From Nocardioides sp. InS609-2 (GTDB taxonomy: Bacteria; Actinomycetota; Actinomycetes; Propionibacteriales; Nocardioidaceae): a DNA stretch of 64,000 nucleotides. The stretch is from NCBI RefSeq assembly GCF_023208195.1, contig NZ_CP060034.1, positions 1,612,001 to 1,676,000 on the forward strand, read 5' to 3'. Positions 1-9,224 of the stretch are shown here, one piece after another; the stretch's first letter is position 1; each line of letters opens with the position of its first letter. The notes below the pieces were generated by a model that worked only from the letters and a program-made list of their open reading frames with translations, was not told where the DNA came from and did no database searches. Position numbers and translations under genes: made by a program.

Positions 1-47
1 ACACCCACACGAGCGTCGTAGGCCATCTCCAGCGGCTGCGTGAACAT
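1..47 (-). CDS. 5' end of an unidentified gene running off the window
   Basis: An ATG at 45-47 on the minus strand is preceded by a purine-rich Shine-Dalgarno-like stretch (GGGAAGG about five bases upstream). It opens a frame starting MFTQPLEMAYDARVG that stays open to the window edge. Only 15 codons are visible, so no family can be named. The ribosome binding site and the following 250-bp gap, typical of two divergent promoters, suggest a real gene start. Confidence 0.4.
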   Translation of the reverse strand, partial: MFTQPLEMAYDARVG

Positions 48-266
48 CGCTACCTTCCCTGAGCTGCACGCGTCCCGCAGAGGCCACCACCCTGCGTGGC
101 GCGCGTCCCCGGACGGACACGTCAGGGCGACGAGTGGACTGGCACCGGCGCCGGAGCGAGGGGTTCCACTCCGTGTCATCCCGCCGCGAACCAGGTGCTT
201 ACTCCGAACGCCGGCTTCCCAACTGCGACATCAGACTCCACCGACGCAGATAGGAGCAGAATCTCA

Positions 267-297
267 TTGACTTCGAGTGCGCTCGAAGAGTGACAAT
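267..297 (+). promoter_or_regulatory. MerR-type promoter/operator of the merR gene (site 1)
   Basis: TTGACT (267-272) and GACAAT (292-297) are separated by 19 bp, the long spacer typical of MerR-controlled promoters. The spacer holds a palindrome, CTTCGAGTGCGCTCGAAG (271-288), with perfect 7-bp arms. The -10 ends seven bases before the ATG at 304, so the mRNA is probably leaderless. Near-identical sites lie before both aldo-keto reductases. Confidence 0.75.
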
Positions 298-303
298 CAC
301 GGC

Positions 304-672
304 ATGAGCCTCACCATCGCCGAGACGGCCGAGCGCACCGGGCTGACCGCGCACACGCTGCGCTACTACGAGCGGGACGGGCTGATGCTCTCCGTCGACC
401 GCTCGGCCACCGGGCACCGGCGCTACAACGAGGGCGACCTCGAGTGGATCGCGATGATCACCCGGCTGCGTCGTACGGGCATGCCGATCCGCGACGTACG
501 CCGCTACGCCGAGCTGGTGCGCGCCGGCGACGGCACCGAAAACGAACGCATGGAGATCCTGCGGAGGCACCGCGAGCAGGTGCGCGCGCAGCTCGAGGAG
601 ACCCGGCAGCACCTGGCGCTGATCGACCGCAAGATCGACTGGTACGCCGGCCGCACGGAGTCCTGCGGCTAG
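304..672 (+). CDS. MerR-family transcriptional regulator
   Basis: This 122-residue protein has the winged helix-turn-helix of MerR regulators at the N-terminus (TLRYYERDGLM at residues 18-28, GHRRYNEGDLEWI following). A long C-terminal dimerisation helix (about 80-115, rich in R/E/Q) comes next. No paired cysteine metal site is present, so it is not a classical mercury, copper or zinc sensor; the effector is unknown. The start at 304 is chosen because it begins at the domain and lies seven bases after the -10. A palindrome in its own promoter recurs before the two aldo-keto reductases, so it very likely controls itself and them, as is common for MerR genes beside oxidoreductases. Its stop overlaps that of the convergent cupin gene. 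Confidence 0.85.
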   Translation: MSLTIAETAERTGLTAHTLRYYERDGLMLSVDRSATGHRRYNEGDLEWIAMITRLRRTGMPIRDVRRYAELVRAGDGTENERMEILRRHREQVRAQLEETRQHLALIDRKIDWYAGRTESCG

Positions 673-1046
673 CCCGCGGCCCGTGGGCCCTCGAGCCAGT
701 CCGTGATGAACCGGTCGCTGGCGTGGATGTGGGTCGCGCGGTACCGGTCGGGTCCCATGACCTCGAACTTGTGGGGCGTGAGCTCCGGTACGACGAGGAG
801 CATCCCGCCTTCACCGACGAGCTGCTCGCCCGCGACGGTGAACAGCGCCTTGCCGCTGTGGATCACGAACGTCTCCGAGTAGGGATGCTGGTGGAGGAAC
901 GGGCCGGCACCCTCCACGTCGGTCTCCTCGATGATGATCGAGACGCCGGCGCCGTACGCGAAGCCCTGGATGTTGTCGAGGACCTTGCCGTCCGGCTGGG
1001 CCGAGGCCCGGGTGTCGATGATGTGGAACGGCTCCGTTGCGGTCAT
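669..1046 (-). CDS. Cupin-domain protein
   Basis: This is a 125-residue single-domain cupin. Motif 1 is visible as GPFLHQHPYSETFVIHSG, with likely metal ligands H52, H54 and E58; motif 2 supplies H92 (PELTPHKFEV). The start at 1046 has a good Shine-Dalgarno (AGGGGA) nine bases upstream; longer readings run back into the divergent gene's promoter. It is divergent from the first aldo-keto reductase and shares the intergenic region holding MerR site 2 (1104-1121), so it may join the same regulon. The substrate cannot be predicted; small cupins of this type range from isomerases to quercetinase-like proteins. Confidence 0.8.
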   Translation of the reverse strand: MTATEPFHIIDTRASAQPDGKVLDNIQGFAYGAGVSIIIEETDVEGAGPFLHQHPYSETFVIHSGKALFTVAGEQLVGEGGMLLVVPELTPHKFEVMGPDRYRATHIHASDRFITDWLEGPRAAG

Positions 1047-1099
1047 CGCTTGTCCCCTCAGCTTGCTGGTGTCGGTGCCCCCGAGTGTGCCAGCAGTCC

Positions 1100-1130
1100 T
1101 TGACTGCGAGCGCGCTCGAACTCCCAGACT
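1100..1130 (+). promoter_or_regulatory. MerR-type promoter/operator of first aldo-keto reductase (site 2)
   Basis: TTGACT (1100-1105) and CAGACT (1125-1130) are separated by 19 bp. The spacer palindrome CTGCGAGCGCGCTCGAAC (1104-1121) matches site 1 at 15 of 18 positions and has a perfect 12-bp core. The -10 ends eight bases before the ATG at 1138. Confidence 0.7.
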
Positions 1131-1137
1131 CGGCGGC

Positions 1138-2151
1138 ATGACGACGCAGACCACTCCCCTGGCCACCCGCACCCTGGGCACCGACCCCGCCCGCACCCGC
1201 ACCGTCAGCACCATCGCGCTGGGCGCGATGCTGATGGGCACCCGCACCGATGAGGACACGTCGTTCGCGATCCTCGACCGGTTCGTCGAGGCCGGCGGCT
1301 CGTTCATCGACACGTCCAACAACTACGCGTTCTGGGTCGACGGCACCCGGGGCGGCGAGAGCGAGGCACTGCTCGGTCGCTGGCTGAGGAGCCGCGGCAT
1401 CGGTGACGAGATGACGATCGCCACCAAGCTGGGCGGCCAGCCGAACGCACCGACCAAGACGTTCTCCCTCGACATCGAGGTGCAGTCGGCGGCGGGCATC
1501 CGTGCGGCTGCCGAGCAGAGCCTCGAGCGCCTCGGCCGCGAGCGGATCGACCTCTACTACTCCCATGTCCCCGACGACCGGGTCGAGATCGAGGAGCAGG
1601 TCGAGGGTTTCGCCGCGCTCGTGGCCGACGGCCTCGTGCACCTCCTCGGCGTGAGCAACCACTGGACCTGGGCGGTCGAGCGAGCGCGCAACCTGGCCGC
1701 CCAGCGCGGGCTGCCGTCGTACGACGTGCTCCAGTACGCCCACACGTACCTCGCCTCGCGCACCGACCAGCCGACACTGCGCTCCCCCGACGGCCAGATC
1801 GGCATTGCCGACGGCAGCGTGCTGAGCTACGTCCGCACGAACCCGGGCCTGACGCTTGTCGCCTACTCACCCTTGCTCAGCGGCGGCTACGTGCGTGACG
1901 ACAGGCCGCTCGGCTCCCGGTTCGACCACGTCGGCACCCCTGCCCGTCGTACGGCGCTCGACGAGGTCGCCGCGGAGACTGGCGCGACGCCCAACCAGGT
2001 GGTGCTGAGCTGGCTGATCGGCGGCAGAACCCCGGTGGTCCCGCTGGTCGGGGCGTCATCGGTTGCGCAGCTCGACGAGACGCTGGCGGCGGCCACGCTC
2101 GAGCTCTCCGCGGACCAGCGGGCCAGGCTCGACGCGGCCGGCACCGAGTGA
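1138..2151 (+). CDS. Aldo/keto reductase
   Basis: This 337-residue (alpha/beta)8-barrel NADPH-dependent oxidoreductase has the canonical AKR tetrad: D58 (SFIDTSNNY), Y63, K97 (ATKLGG) and H143 (YYSHVPD). The C-terminal nucleotide-binding loop is [15 protein letters not shown]. The ATG at 1138 is chosen because it lies eight bases after a MerR-type -10; the open frame upstream covers the divergent cupin gene and is not coding. It is expected to reduce aldehydes or ketones in the cytoplasm, but the substrate is unknown. A second AKR follows 43 bp downstream with its own copy of the operator, so the two are probably co-induced rather than one simple operon. Confidence 0.88.
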   Translation: MTTQTTPLATRTLGTDPARTRTVSTIALGAMLMGTRTDEDTSFAILDRFVEAGGSFIDTSNNYAFWVDGTRGGESEALLGRWLRSRGIGDEMTIATKLGGQPNAPTKTFSLDIEVQSAAGIRAAAEQSLERLGRERIDLYYSHVPDDRVEIEEQVEGFAALVADGLVHLLGVSNHWTWAVERARNLAAQRGLPSYDVLQYAHTYLASRTDQPTLRSPDGQIGIADGSVLSYVRTNPGLTLVAYSPLLSGGYVRDDRPLGSRFDHVGTPARRTALDEVAAETGATPNQVVLSWLIGGRTPVVPLVGASSVAQLDETLAAATLELSADQRARLDAAGTE

Positions 2152-2156
2152 CCGGA

Positions 2157-2187
2157 TTGACTTCGAGCGCACTCGAAGGCGAAGACT
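2157..2187 (+). promoter_or_regulatory. MerR-type promoter/operator of second aldo-keto reductase (site 3)
   Basis: TTGACT (2157-2162) and AAGACT (2182-2187) are separated by 19 bp. The palindrome CTTCGAGCGCACTCGAAG (2161-2178) is the exact reverse complement of site 1. It sits in the 43-bp gap between the two reductase genes, and the -10 ends eight bases before the ATG at 2195. Confidence 0.75.
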
Positions 2188-2194
2188 CGGGGAC

Positions 2195-3181
<987 letters not shown>

Positions 3182-3225
3182 TGACCGACAGGTGGGCGGG
3201 CGAGTCCGGGCTCGACGGCACCGTG

Positions 3226-3231
3226 TAGACA
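3226..3231 (+). promoter_or_regulatory. Probable leaderless -10 of tpx
   Basis: TAGACA ends seven bases before the tpx ATG at 3238, the same spacing as other genes in this window; there is no Shine-Dalgarno. Confidence 0.4.
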
Positions 3232-3237
3232 AGTGGC

Positions 3238-3735
3238 ATGGCAACCACTGCACTCAAGGGCACCCCCGCCAACACCGTCGGCGAGCTGCCGGCCGTCGGC
3301 TCGGCCGCCCCCTCCTGGACCCTCGTCGGCACCGACCTCGGCGAGGTCACGTCGTCCTCCACCGACGGCAAGCACGTCGTCCTCAACATCTTCCCTAGCG
3401 TCGGCACCGGCGTCTGCGCCGCCAGCGTGCGGAAGTTCAACGAGCTGGCCGCCGGTCTCGAGAACACCACCGTCATCTGCGTCTCCAAGGACCTGCCGTT
3501 CGCGCTGACCGCGTTCTGCGGTGCGGAGGGCATCGAGAACGTCACCCCACTCTCGGCGTTCCGTTCCACTTTCGGCGAGGACTACGGAATGACGCTGCTG
3601 AGTGGCGGGTTCGAAGGCCTGCTCGCTCGGTCGGTCGTCGTACTCGACGAGTCCGGCGCGGTGACCTACACCCAGGTGGTGCCAGAGATCAGCACCGAGC
3701 CCGACTACGACGCGGCGCTCGCAGCCCTCGCCTGA
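3238..3735 (+). CDS. tpx: Thiol peroxidase (Tpx-type atypical 2-Cys peroxiredoxin)
   Basis: This 165-residue cytoplasmic peroxiredoxin should reduce hydroperoxides using thioredoxin. The peroxidatic cysteine C60 lies in [17 protein letters not shown], a variant of the usual SVDTPVC motif, and the resolving cysteine C94 lies in LTAFCGAEG. Both are at the positions expected for the family and the length is typical. A third cysteine (C81) matches one also seen in mycobacterial Tpx. It follows the oxidoreductase cluster but has its own promoter. Its 3' end overlaps the convergent methyltransferase gene by 31 bp. Confidence 0.93.
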   Translation: MATTALKGTPANTVGELPAVGSAAPSWTLVGTDLGEVTSSSTDGKHVVLNIFPSVGTGVCAASVRKFNELAAGLENTTVICVSKDLPFALTAFCGAEGIENVTPLSAFRSTFGEDYGMTLLSGGFEGLLARSVVVLDESGAVTYTQVVPEISTEPDYDAALAALA

Positions 3736-4496
3736 GCCGGGGGCCGTGCCCGCACCGCCCACGCCGCAGCGCTGACCTCGAACGGCGCGGGCGGGCACAG
3801 CTCCTCGCACCGTCCCCGAAGCGCTGACCGGGCAGCGTCGCCCAGCCCGTTGACGTAGCTCCCGGCCGGCCCGACCCCGAACGTGTACGGCTCCCACCAC
3901 TCGTCGAACGACGCGTGCGGCACCTTCACCACCAGCGCCGTCGACTCGATCTCGCCGAGGCCGGCGACGGCGGCGAGCTCGGCCAGGTGCCCCTCACGCG
4001 TTCCAGGCAGCTCGGTCTCACCGGGATGCGTGGGGTCGAGCTCGTGCACGGCCTGCCAGAACGTGTTCAGCGGGCTGCGGCCGCCGCCGAAGTCCCAGAC
4101 GCAGGCCGCGACCACGCCGCCGGGCCGTGTCACCCGCACCATCTCGCGCAACCCGGCGACCGGGTCCGACATGAAGTGCACGACCAGCTGGGCCAGCGCG
4201 ACGTCGAACTCACCGTCGGCGTACGACGTCTGCTCGGCAACCCCCTCGCGCACGTCGATGTCGGGGAAGCGCGCGCGCGTCGCCTCGACGAACGGCGGTG
4301 ACGGGTCGAACGCCGCCACCTGGTCGGCACCCAGCAGATCGACGAGTACGGCGGTCAGCGTGCCCGGCCCGCAGCCGACGTCCAGCGCACGCTGGCCGGG
4401 CTGTACGTCGACCCAGCGCGCGAACTCCACGGCCAGCGGGTCGGCGTACCGCCCCATGAACCGGCCGTACATGCTCGCGGCGACCTCGAAGCTCAC
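3705..4496 (-). CDS. Class I SAM-dependent methyltransferase
   Basis: This 263-residue Rossmann-fold methyltransferase has motif [19 protein letters not shown] (residues 36-53) and an acidic motif II near AAFDPSPPF. The later [33 protein letters not shown] stretch is typical of UbiE/COQ5-like Methyltransf_11 proteins. The substrate is not predictable. It starts with [22 protein letters not shown], a usual opening for the subgroup. The end overlaps tpx by 31 bp on the other strand, so the last ten codons are shared sequence. Confidence 0.85.
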   Translation of the reverse strand: MSFEVAASMYGRFMGRYADPLAVEFARWVDVQPGQRALDVGCGPGTLTAVLVDLLGADQVAAFDPSPPFVEATRARFPDIDVREGVAEQTSYADGEFDVALAQLVVHFMSDPVAGLREMVRVTRPGGVVAACVWDFGGGRSPLNTFWQAVHELDPTHPGETELPGTREGHLAELAAVAGLGEIESTALVVKVPHASFDEWWEPYTFGVGPAGSYVNGLGDAARSALRGRCEELCPPAPFEVSAAAWAVRARPPAQARAASAAS

Positions 4497-4536
4497 GGCA
4501 CGACGCTACCGCCGCGAACGTCAGCCGGGCGGAGCA

Positions 4537-5391
4537 CTAGCGCGCGAGGCGACGGCGCACGGCGCCTGACACCTGGTCGACGGCGATGATGAGGACCAGC
4601 ACGATGACGATGTACGTCGCCATCTCGTCGAACTGGAACAGCTTGATGGACTTGTTGATGAGGAAGCCGATTCCGCCGGCGCCCACGAGGCCGAGTACGA
4701 GTGAGCTGCGGACGTTGACGTCGAGGCGGTAGAGGAGCAGTCCGACCAGCTGCGGCACGACCGAGGGCAGGACGGCATGGGCGATGACCTGCACGCGACC
4801 CGCGCCGTTGGTGCGCAGTGCGGTGACCGGCCCCTGGTCCATCTCCTCGAGAGTCTCGGACCAGAGTTTGCCCATCACACCGGCGTTGTGGAGCAGGATC
4901 GCGAGAACGCCCGGGAACGGGCCGAGACCGACGGCGGTCACGAAGATCAGCGCGAACACGATGTCGGGCACGGCCCGCAGGAAGGACATCACCGACCGGG
5001 TGGCCTGGTAGACGATCACGTTGGGCGTCGTGTTGCGTGCCCCGAGCACGGTGAGCAACAGGGCGACGGGGATCGACAAGGTCGTGCCAAGGAGACCGAT
5101 CCAGAAGGTCGTCATGGCGGCCTCGATGCCAGGCCGGACCACGAGGTCCCAGTCCAGGTCGGGCGGCACCGCGTTGGACCCGAAGCGGACCATGCCGTCC
5201 CAGCCGGTCACCAGGGCAGCCGGGGAGACGTCGGTCTCGCGAATCGCGACCAGGTGGGCGACCACGACGGCGACCGTCAGACCAGCAGTGACGAGGCCTC
5301 TGCGGCCGCGACGCTGACGCGGCGGTACGGCGACCCGACGCACCTCAGAGCACGGGCCGGAGGGCTCGACCGGCGAGAGCAGCGTGGTCAT
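4537..5391 (-). CDS. phnE: Phosphonate ABC transporter permease PhnE
   Basis: This 284-residue inner-membrane permease has about six hydrophobic segments. The ABC-coupling EAA-type loop is ETLEEMDQGPVTALRTNGAGR, followed by the PhnE-typical VLPSVVPQLVGLLLYRLDVN and GLVGAGGIGFLI. Its start overlaps the phnC stop by 4 nt (ATGA), indicating translational coupling in a phnD-phnC-phnE operon. With PhnC and PhnD it forms an importer for phosphonates or related phosphorus compounds. It is the last gene of the operon. Confidence 0.93.
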   Translation of the reverse strand: MTTLLSPVEPSGPCSEVRRVAVPPRQRRGRRGLVTAGLTVAVVVAHLVAIRETDVSPAALVTGWDGMVRFGSNAVPPDLDWDLVVRPGIEAAMTTFWIGLLGTTLSIPVALLLTVLGARNTTPNVIVYQATRSVMSFLRAVPDIVFALIFVTAVGLGPFPGVLAILLHNAGVMGKLWSETLEEMDQGPVTALRTNGAGRVQVIAHAVLPSVVPQLVGLLLYRLDVNVRSSLVLGLVGAGGIGFLINKSIKLFQFDEMATYIVIVLVLIIAVDQVSGAVRRRLAR

Positions 5392-6182
5392 CGCTCGTCG
5401 CCCTCCCGGTCCGCAAGTGCGTAGAGGGAGTCGATCTGGTCGAGGCGTACGTCGTCCGTCTCGGCGTCGAACTCCATCCGGCCGTGCCGCAGGCCGGCGA
5501 TCCGGTCGGAGTGCCGACGCGCAATGTCGGGTTGGTGGAGTACGGCGAGCACGGCCAGATCTGAACGGTGCGCGAGCCGGGCGAGCAGACTCATCACCTG
5601 CTCGGCAGCGGCCGGGTCGAGCGCCGACACCGGCTCATCGGCCAACAGCACCGTGGGCCGCTGGCACAGCGCCCGGGCGACGGCGACCCGCTGCTGCTGA
5701 CCGCCGGAGAGGCGGCGTACCGGGTCGTGCGCACGGTCGGCCAGGCCCACCTCCTCCAGGCAGGCCATGGCCTCCTCGCGGACGTCGCGCGGGAAGAGCC
5801 GCGCCGAGAGGGAGCGGCGCAGTGGAAGACGTCCGAGGGCGCCGCTGCACACGTTGTCGAGCGCCGTGTAGCGGCCGACCAGGTCGATGCGCTGGAAGAC
5901 CATCGCGACCGAGGTGGGCCGACGCTGGCGAGGCTGACCACCCACCAGGACGGTGCCCGCGTCGGGAGTCTCCAGGCCGGCTGCGCTGCGCAGCATGGTG
6001 GACTTCCCCGATCCATTGGCGCCGAGCACGGTCAGCAGCTCACCCGACGCGACCTCGAGATCGAGATCGTGCAGCACCGCGCGGCCGCCGTACGACTTGG
6101 TGAGCCCGGCGATGGCCAGGCCCGGGCGCACCGGCTCGGTCCTCGGCCTCGGGACGGGAGCCGGCGCGACCATCGCACTCAC
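5388..6182 (-). CDS. phnC: Phosphonate ABC transporter ATP-binding protein PhnC
   Basis: This 264-residue ATPase has Walker A GANGSGKST (residues 54-62), signature RRLSGGQQQRVAVARAL and Walker B VLLADEPVSALDP. The spacing is that of PhnC-type importer ATPases. It overlaps phnD upstream and phnE downstream by 4 nt each. A poorly conserved N-terminal extension of about 20 residues (APAPVPRPRTEPVRP) precedes the domain, so translation might begin a little later, but the ATGA overlap favours 6182. Confidence 0.93.
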   Translation of the reverse strand: MSAMVAPAPVPRPRTEPVRPGLAIAGLTKSYGGRAVLHDLDLEVASGELLTVLGANGSGKSTMLRSAAGLETPDAGTVLVGGQPRQRRPTSVAMVFQRIDLVGRYTALDNVCSGALGRLPLRRSLSARLFPRDVREEAMACLEEVGLADRAHDPVRRLSGGQQQRVAVARALCQRPTVLLADEPVSALDPAAAEQVMSLLARLAHRSDLAVLAVLHQPDIARRHSDRIAGLRHGRMEFDAETDDVRLDQIDSLYALADREGDER

Positions 6183-7102
6183 ACGTCGTCCTCGGTCAGG
6201 CCGAGGTCCTCGGCAAGTTGGAACAGCGGGGCGTAGGTCTCCTTGGTGACGGGGACCATCGGGCCGGGAGGAGTCACGTCGAGGAAGGCGCCGACCTCGC
6301 CGACGGTCTCGAGCGGCAGCATCGTCAGCGCCTCGAGAACAGCGTCCTTGAACTCCTGCGACAGGTCCGAACGCACGGTGATCGGGTCGTTCGGGATCGG
6401 ATCCGACGTCCAGATCTGCCGGTGGGCGGCAGCGTCGAAGGTGCCCTCCGCCTCGGCGGTGGCCAGGGTCTGGCTGTTGATCTGGGCGGCGTCGACCTTG
6501 CCGTTGGTGAGGGCGAGCAGGGCCTCGGGGTGGCCGCCGGCGTACTCCATCTTCAGGTCTGACTCAGCGATCCCGGCCTGCTTGAGGGCCTCGCGAGGCA
6601 GGGCGTCCCCGGAGGTCGAGCCGATGCCTCCGAGTGCGAGGGAACGTCCGGTGAGATCGCCGACGGCCTCGATGTCGGAGTCCTTCGGCACCCAGATCCC
6701 GGCGGTGTACGAGCTCAGCTCTCCGTCGGCCGTGCCGAACGAAGCGAGCGGCTCGGCACCCGCGACATCACTGGCGAACACGAAGCCGAGCGGTCCGTAC
6801 TGTGCGATCTCGAGCTGGCCGTTCTGTATGGCCAGCACCTCGGCGGAGTAGTCCTCCACGACGGTCACCTCGACCGGGCAGTCGAGCTTCTCGGAGAGGG
6901 CAGCCGCCACGGCCTCGTACGCCGGGGTCAGCTTGACCGGGTCCTCATAGGGCTCGATGCCGAACCGGATCCTTCCGTCAGGACAGGTAGCGGACTCCGC
7001 GTCAGCGGTGGCGTCGTCTCCGCAGGCGGTGAGCGGAAGGGCGAGCAAGGCGGTCACGGCCAGGGCGGCGAGGGACTGACGCTTGCGGGGCTGGTTCTTC
7101 AT
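6179..7102 (-). CDS. phnD: Phosphonate/phosphite substrate-binding lipoprotein PhnD
   Basis: This 307-residue binding protein has a lipoprotein signal: positive N-terminus MKNQPRKRQ, a hydrophobic stretch and lipobox LTAC with C27 as the lipidated residue. The mature part has the PhnD layout: RFGIEPYEDPVKLTPAYEAVAAALSEKL, VEDYSAEVLAIQNGQLEIAQYGPLGFVFA, then GGHPEALLALTNGKVDAAQIN. It is the first gene of the transporter operon and lies 18 bp after the FAD oxidoreductase gene, so the four genes probably form one transcript under GntR control. Confidence 0.93.
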   Translation of the reverse strand: MKNQPRKRQSLAALAVTALLALPLTACGDDATADAESATCPDGRIRFGIEPYEDPVKLTPAYEAVAAALSEKLDCPVEVTVVEDYSAEVLAIQNGQLEIAQYGPLGFVFASDVAGAEPLASFGTADGELSSYTAGIWVPKDSDIEAVGDLTGRSLALGGIGSTSGDALPREALKQAGIAESDLKMEYAGGHPEALLALTNGKVDAAQINSQTLATAEAEGTFDAAAHRQIWTSDPIPNDPITVRSDLSQEFKDAVLEALTMLPLETVGEVGAFLDVTPPGPMVPVTKETYAPLFQLAEDLGLTEDDV

Positions 7103-7120
7103 GGCTGTGGTCCTGTTCGG

Positions 7121-8290
7121 TCAGGGGACGGGGTGCGGGACGAGGTGCGGAGCAGGAACGGTGGGTACTGCGCCTTCGACGAGCTGGCCGAGGACGTGCG
7201 CCGAGAGACCGAGACCGGTGGTCATGCCGATGCCCGACGTGACACTGACGACGGTGGTGCCGGCGTAGGGCTGGGCGACGAGGAACTCCTCGCGGGCTGA
7301 GGCGTAGACGCCCATCCAGCGCTCTTTCACCCGGAGGTGGGACACGCCGAGCAGAGCGGCAGTCTGGTCGAGGAGCAGCTCGTCGACGCGTTCGTCGGAG
7401 AAGGGATCGACGGACGCGACGTACTCGTGGGTGTCGCCGATCAGCAGGTCGCCGTCAGGGCGCTGGGTGAGCATCAGGTTGACGTGCAGGTCGAGCAGCT
7501 CGGGGTGCTGCTCGGCGAACCTGGCGCGCACGGGGGCCGCGGATGACTGGTCGGCCAGGCCGGAGTAGCGCAGCATCGACAGGCCGGTGAGCACGGCGGG
7601 GGTGATCGTTCGGCCACCGGGCGCTTCGACGCGCAGCATGTGGAGCCGGCAGCGGCGTACACCGGCGGCCTCGGCGAGGTCGGGGAAGAGGCGGTCGACG
7701 TCGTGGCCGAGGCAGACCACGACCTGGTCGGCAGTGAGGTCACCGCGTGAGGTCCGCACCCGGCCGGGCTCGACCCCCTGGACGTTGGTGGACCAGCGGA
7801 AGGTCACTCCGGGCTGCGCTGCGAGCCAGCGGGCAATGGCCGGTGCGGCGGTGCGCGGGTCGACCCGGAGGTCGCGGTCGAGGAAGGCGCCGCCGACGAC
7901 GTCGGTGGCGCCGCTGCCTGCCCTGGCGGCCGTCTCAGCGGCGTCGAGGAGGCAGGCCTCGCCGGGTCGCGCGTCGGCGAACTCCCGCAGCAGCACCAGT
8001 TCGTCGTCGGCACGTGCCACCACGACCGTGCCGGTGGTGCCGACCCAGAAGCCGGCGTGGCGGCCGAGCTCGAGCCAGCGCTCGCGGCTCGCCCGGGCAA
8101 GGTCGAGGGCGACGCCGGCCTGGGCCGTGGCGCAGCTGTGGCCGAAGTTGCGGACCGACGCGCCGACGACGCGGTCCTCGCGCTCGACGAGCGTCACGGT
8201 GAGGCCCCTGCGTACGGCCTCGACCGCGTGGCCGAGACCGACGATGCCGCTGCCGACGACCAGGAGATCGGAGTGGTTGGCGCTGCTCAT
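7121..8290 (-). CDS. FAD-dependent oxidoreductase of the phosphonate-locus type (TIGR03364-like)
   Basis: This 389-residue DAO-superfamily flavoenzyme has an N-terminal dinucleotide fold LLVVGSGIVGLGHAVEAVRRG (GxGxxG at 13-18) and VTLVERED. A C-terminal FAD segment VVSVTSGIGMTTGLGLSAHV follows. Oxidoreductases of this type recur beside PhnCDE transporters and phosphonatase-like hydrolases, as here; relatives have been reported to oxidise N-alkylated aminoethylphosphonates, which would yield phosphonoacetaldehyde. The start at 8290 begins at the Rossmann domain. An upstream start at 8353 is open but adds no recognisable sequence and overlaps the operator. The assignment rests on motif and context. 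Confidence 0.82.
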   Translation of the reverse strand: MSSANHSDLLVVGSGIVGLGHAVEAVRRGLTVTLVEREDRVVGASVRNFGHSCATAQAGVALDLARASRERWLELGRHAGFWVGTTGTVVVARADDELVLLREFADARPGEACLLDAAETAARAGSGATDVVGGAFLDRDLRVDPRTAAPAIARWLAAQPGVTFRWSTNVQGVEPGRVRTSRGDLTADQVVVCLGHDVDRLFPDLAEAAGVRRCRLHMLRVEAPGGRTITPAVLTGLSMLRYSGLADQSSAAPVRARFAEQHPELLDLHVNLMLTQRPDGDLLIGDTHEYVASVDPFSDERVDELLLDQTAALLGVSHLRVKERWMGVYASAREEFLVAQPYAGTTVVSVTSGIGMTTGLGLSAHVLGQLVEGAVPTVPAPHLVPHPVP

Positions 8291-8339
8291 GACGACGACG
8301 GTGCCGTGCCAACCCGAGCTGGCGCAAGAGTTCACCATC

Positions 8340-8355
8340 ACTTGTATGCACAAGT
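8340..8355. promoter_or_regulatory. Probable GntR operator 1 (FAD oxidoreductase side)
   Basis: ACTTGTATGCACAAGT is an inverted repeat with perfect 6-bp arms (ACTTGT/ACAAGT) about a 4-bp centre. It lies in the divergent promoter region, and a 13-of-16 match occurs at 8429-8444 over the start of the GntR gene. Confidence 0.65.
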
Positions 8356-8421
8356 TAACCGACTGTTAACCCGCTCTGTTGAAGGCGAATCCTGATTCTT
8401 GCGCAGGGGCTGGGGCCAGTC

Positions 8422-8444
8422 TAAAGTCACCTGCATGAACAAGT
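8422..8444 (+). promoter_or_regulatory. gntR -10 element and GntR operator 2
   Basis: TAAAGT (8422-8427) ends eight bases before the gntR ATG at 8435, so the message is probably leaderless. ACCTGCATGAACAAGT (8429-8444) matches operator 1 at 13 of 16 bases and covers the transcription and translation start, a position that would give autorepression. Confidence 0.6.
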
Positions 8445-9196
8445 CTGACCACGGTCCGATGCATGCCCAGGTGGCCGCAGAGCTCCGTCGGCGCATCGCC
8501 AAGGGCGTCTATCCGATCGACGGGCTGGTGCCGTCGGAGGCGACCCTGACTGCCGAGTTCGAGGTCTCCCGGGGCACCATGCGCCAGGCTCTCGCAGCGC
8601 TCCGTTCGGAGGGCCTGATCGGCGGCGGTCAAGGCAAGCCGCCAGTGGTCCGGTCCGCGTCGCTCGCCCAACCGTTCGAGACCTTCTTGTCGTTCACCTC
8701 CTGGGCCGAGCAGGCAGGGCGCGTCCCCGGTCAGCGCACCATCGAGGTGGCGCGTCGAGGTGCGGACCCGCGCGCAGCCGACGCGCTCGACGTCGAGGAG
8801 GGCGACCCGGTCGTCGAGGTCCTGCGGCTCCGGTTGCTCGACGGAATGCCCGCGATGCTGGAACGGTCGGCCTTCGTGGAGGACATCGGCCGGCTGCTCT
8901 TCGACATCGACACCGACAAGACCTCCATCTACGCGTCGCTGACCGAGCTCGGCGTGGACCTCTACACCGGCCGGCACACGTTCGACGCCGTCGCCGCCGA
9001 CGACACCGATGCCCGACTGTTGGAGGTCACGCCCGGTTCACCGCTGCTGCGCGAACGCCGACGGGCCAGCACCCGCGACGGCCGACCTCTGGAGTACGGC
9101 GACGACCGCTACCTGCCCCACCTCGTCAGCTTCACCATCGTGAACACCCGCCAGCAGGGCACCGCCACCGCATGGCAGCGCACCATCGCTGGCTGA
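8435..9196 (+). CDS. GntR-family regulator (HutC/UTRA type)
   Basis: This 253-residue protein has an N-terminal winged HTH (residues about 10-65; YPIDGLVPSEATLTAEFEVSRGTMRQALAALRSEGLI) and a C-terminal UTRA effector domain (about 90-245). The UTRA domain ends PLEYGDDRYLPHLVSFTIV. HutC-type regulators beside phosphonate genes (PhnF-like) usually repress them until substrate appears. Start 8435 is chosen from the -10 spacing; the frame is open a further 12 codons upstream. It is divergent from the oxidoreductase-phnDCE genes and 28 bp upstream of the hydrolase gene. Confidence 0.88.
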   Translation: MNKSDHGPMHAQVAAELRRRIAKGVYPIDGLVPSEATLTAEFEVSRGTMRQALAALRSEGLIGGGQGKPPVVRSASLAQPFETFLSFTSWAEQAGRVPGQRTIEVARRGADPRAADALDVEEGDPVVEVLRLRLLDGMPAMLERSAFVEDIGRLLFDIDTDKTSIYASLTELGVDLYTGRHTFDAVAADDTDARLLEVTPGSPLLRERRRASTRDGRPLEYGDDRYLPHLVSFTIVNTRQQGTATAWQRTIAG

Positions 9197-9224
9197 CCCA
9201 CGCCTTCCCGAGGAGACGCATCGC

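Noticed and set aside
931..1137. Upstream extension of the first aldo-keto reductase
   Set aside because: It would cover the divergent cupin gene and the MerR operator; homology and promoter both start at 1138.
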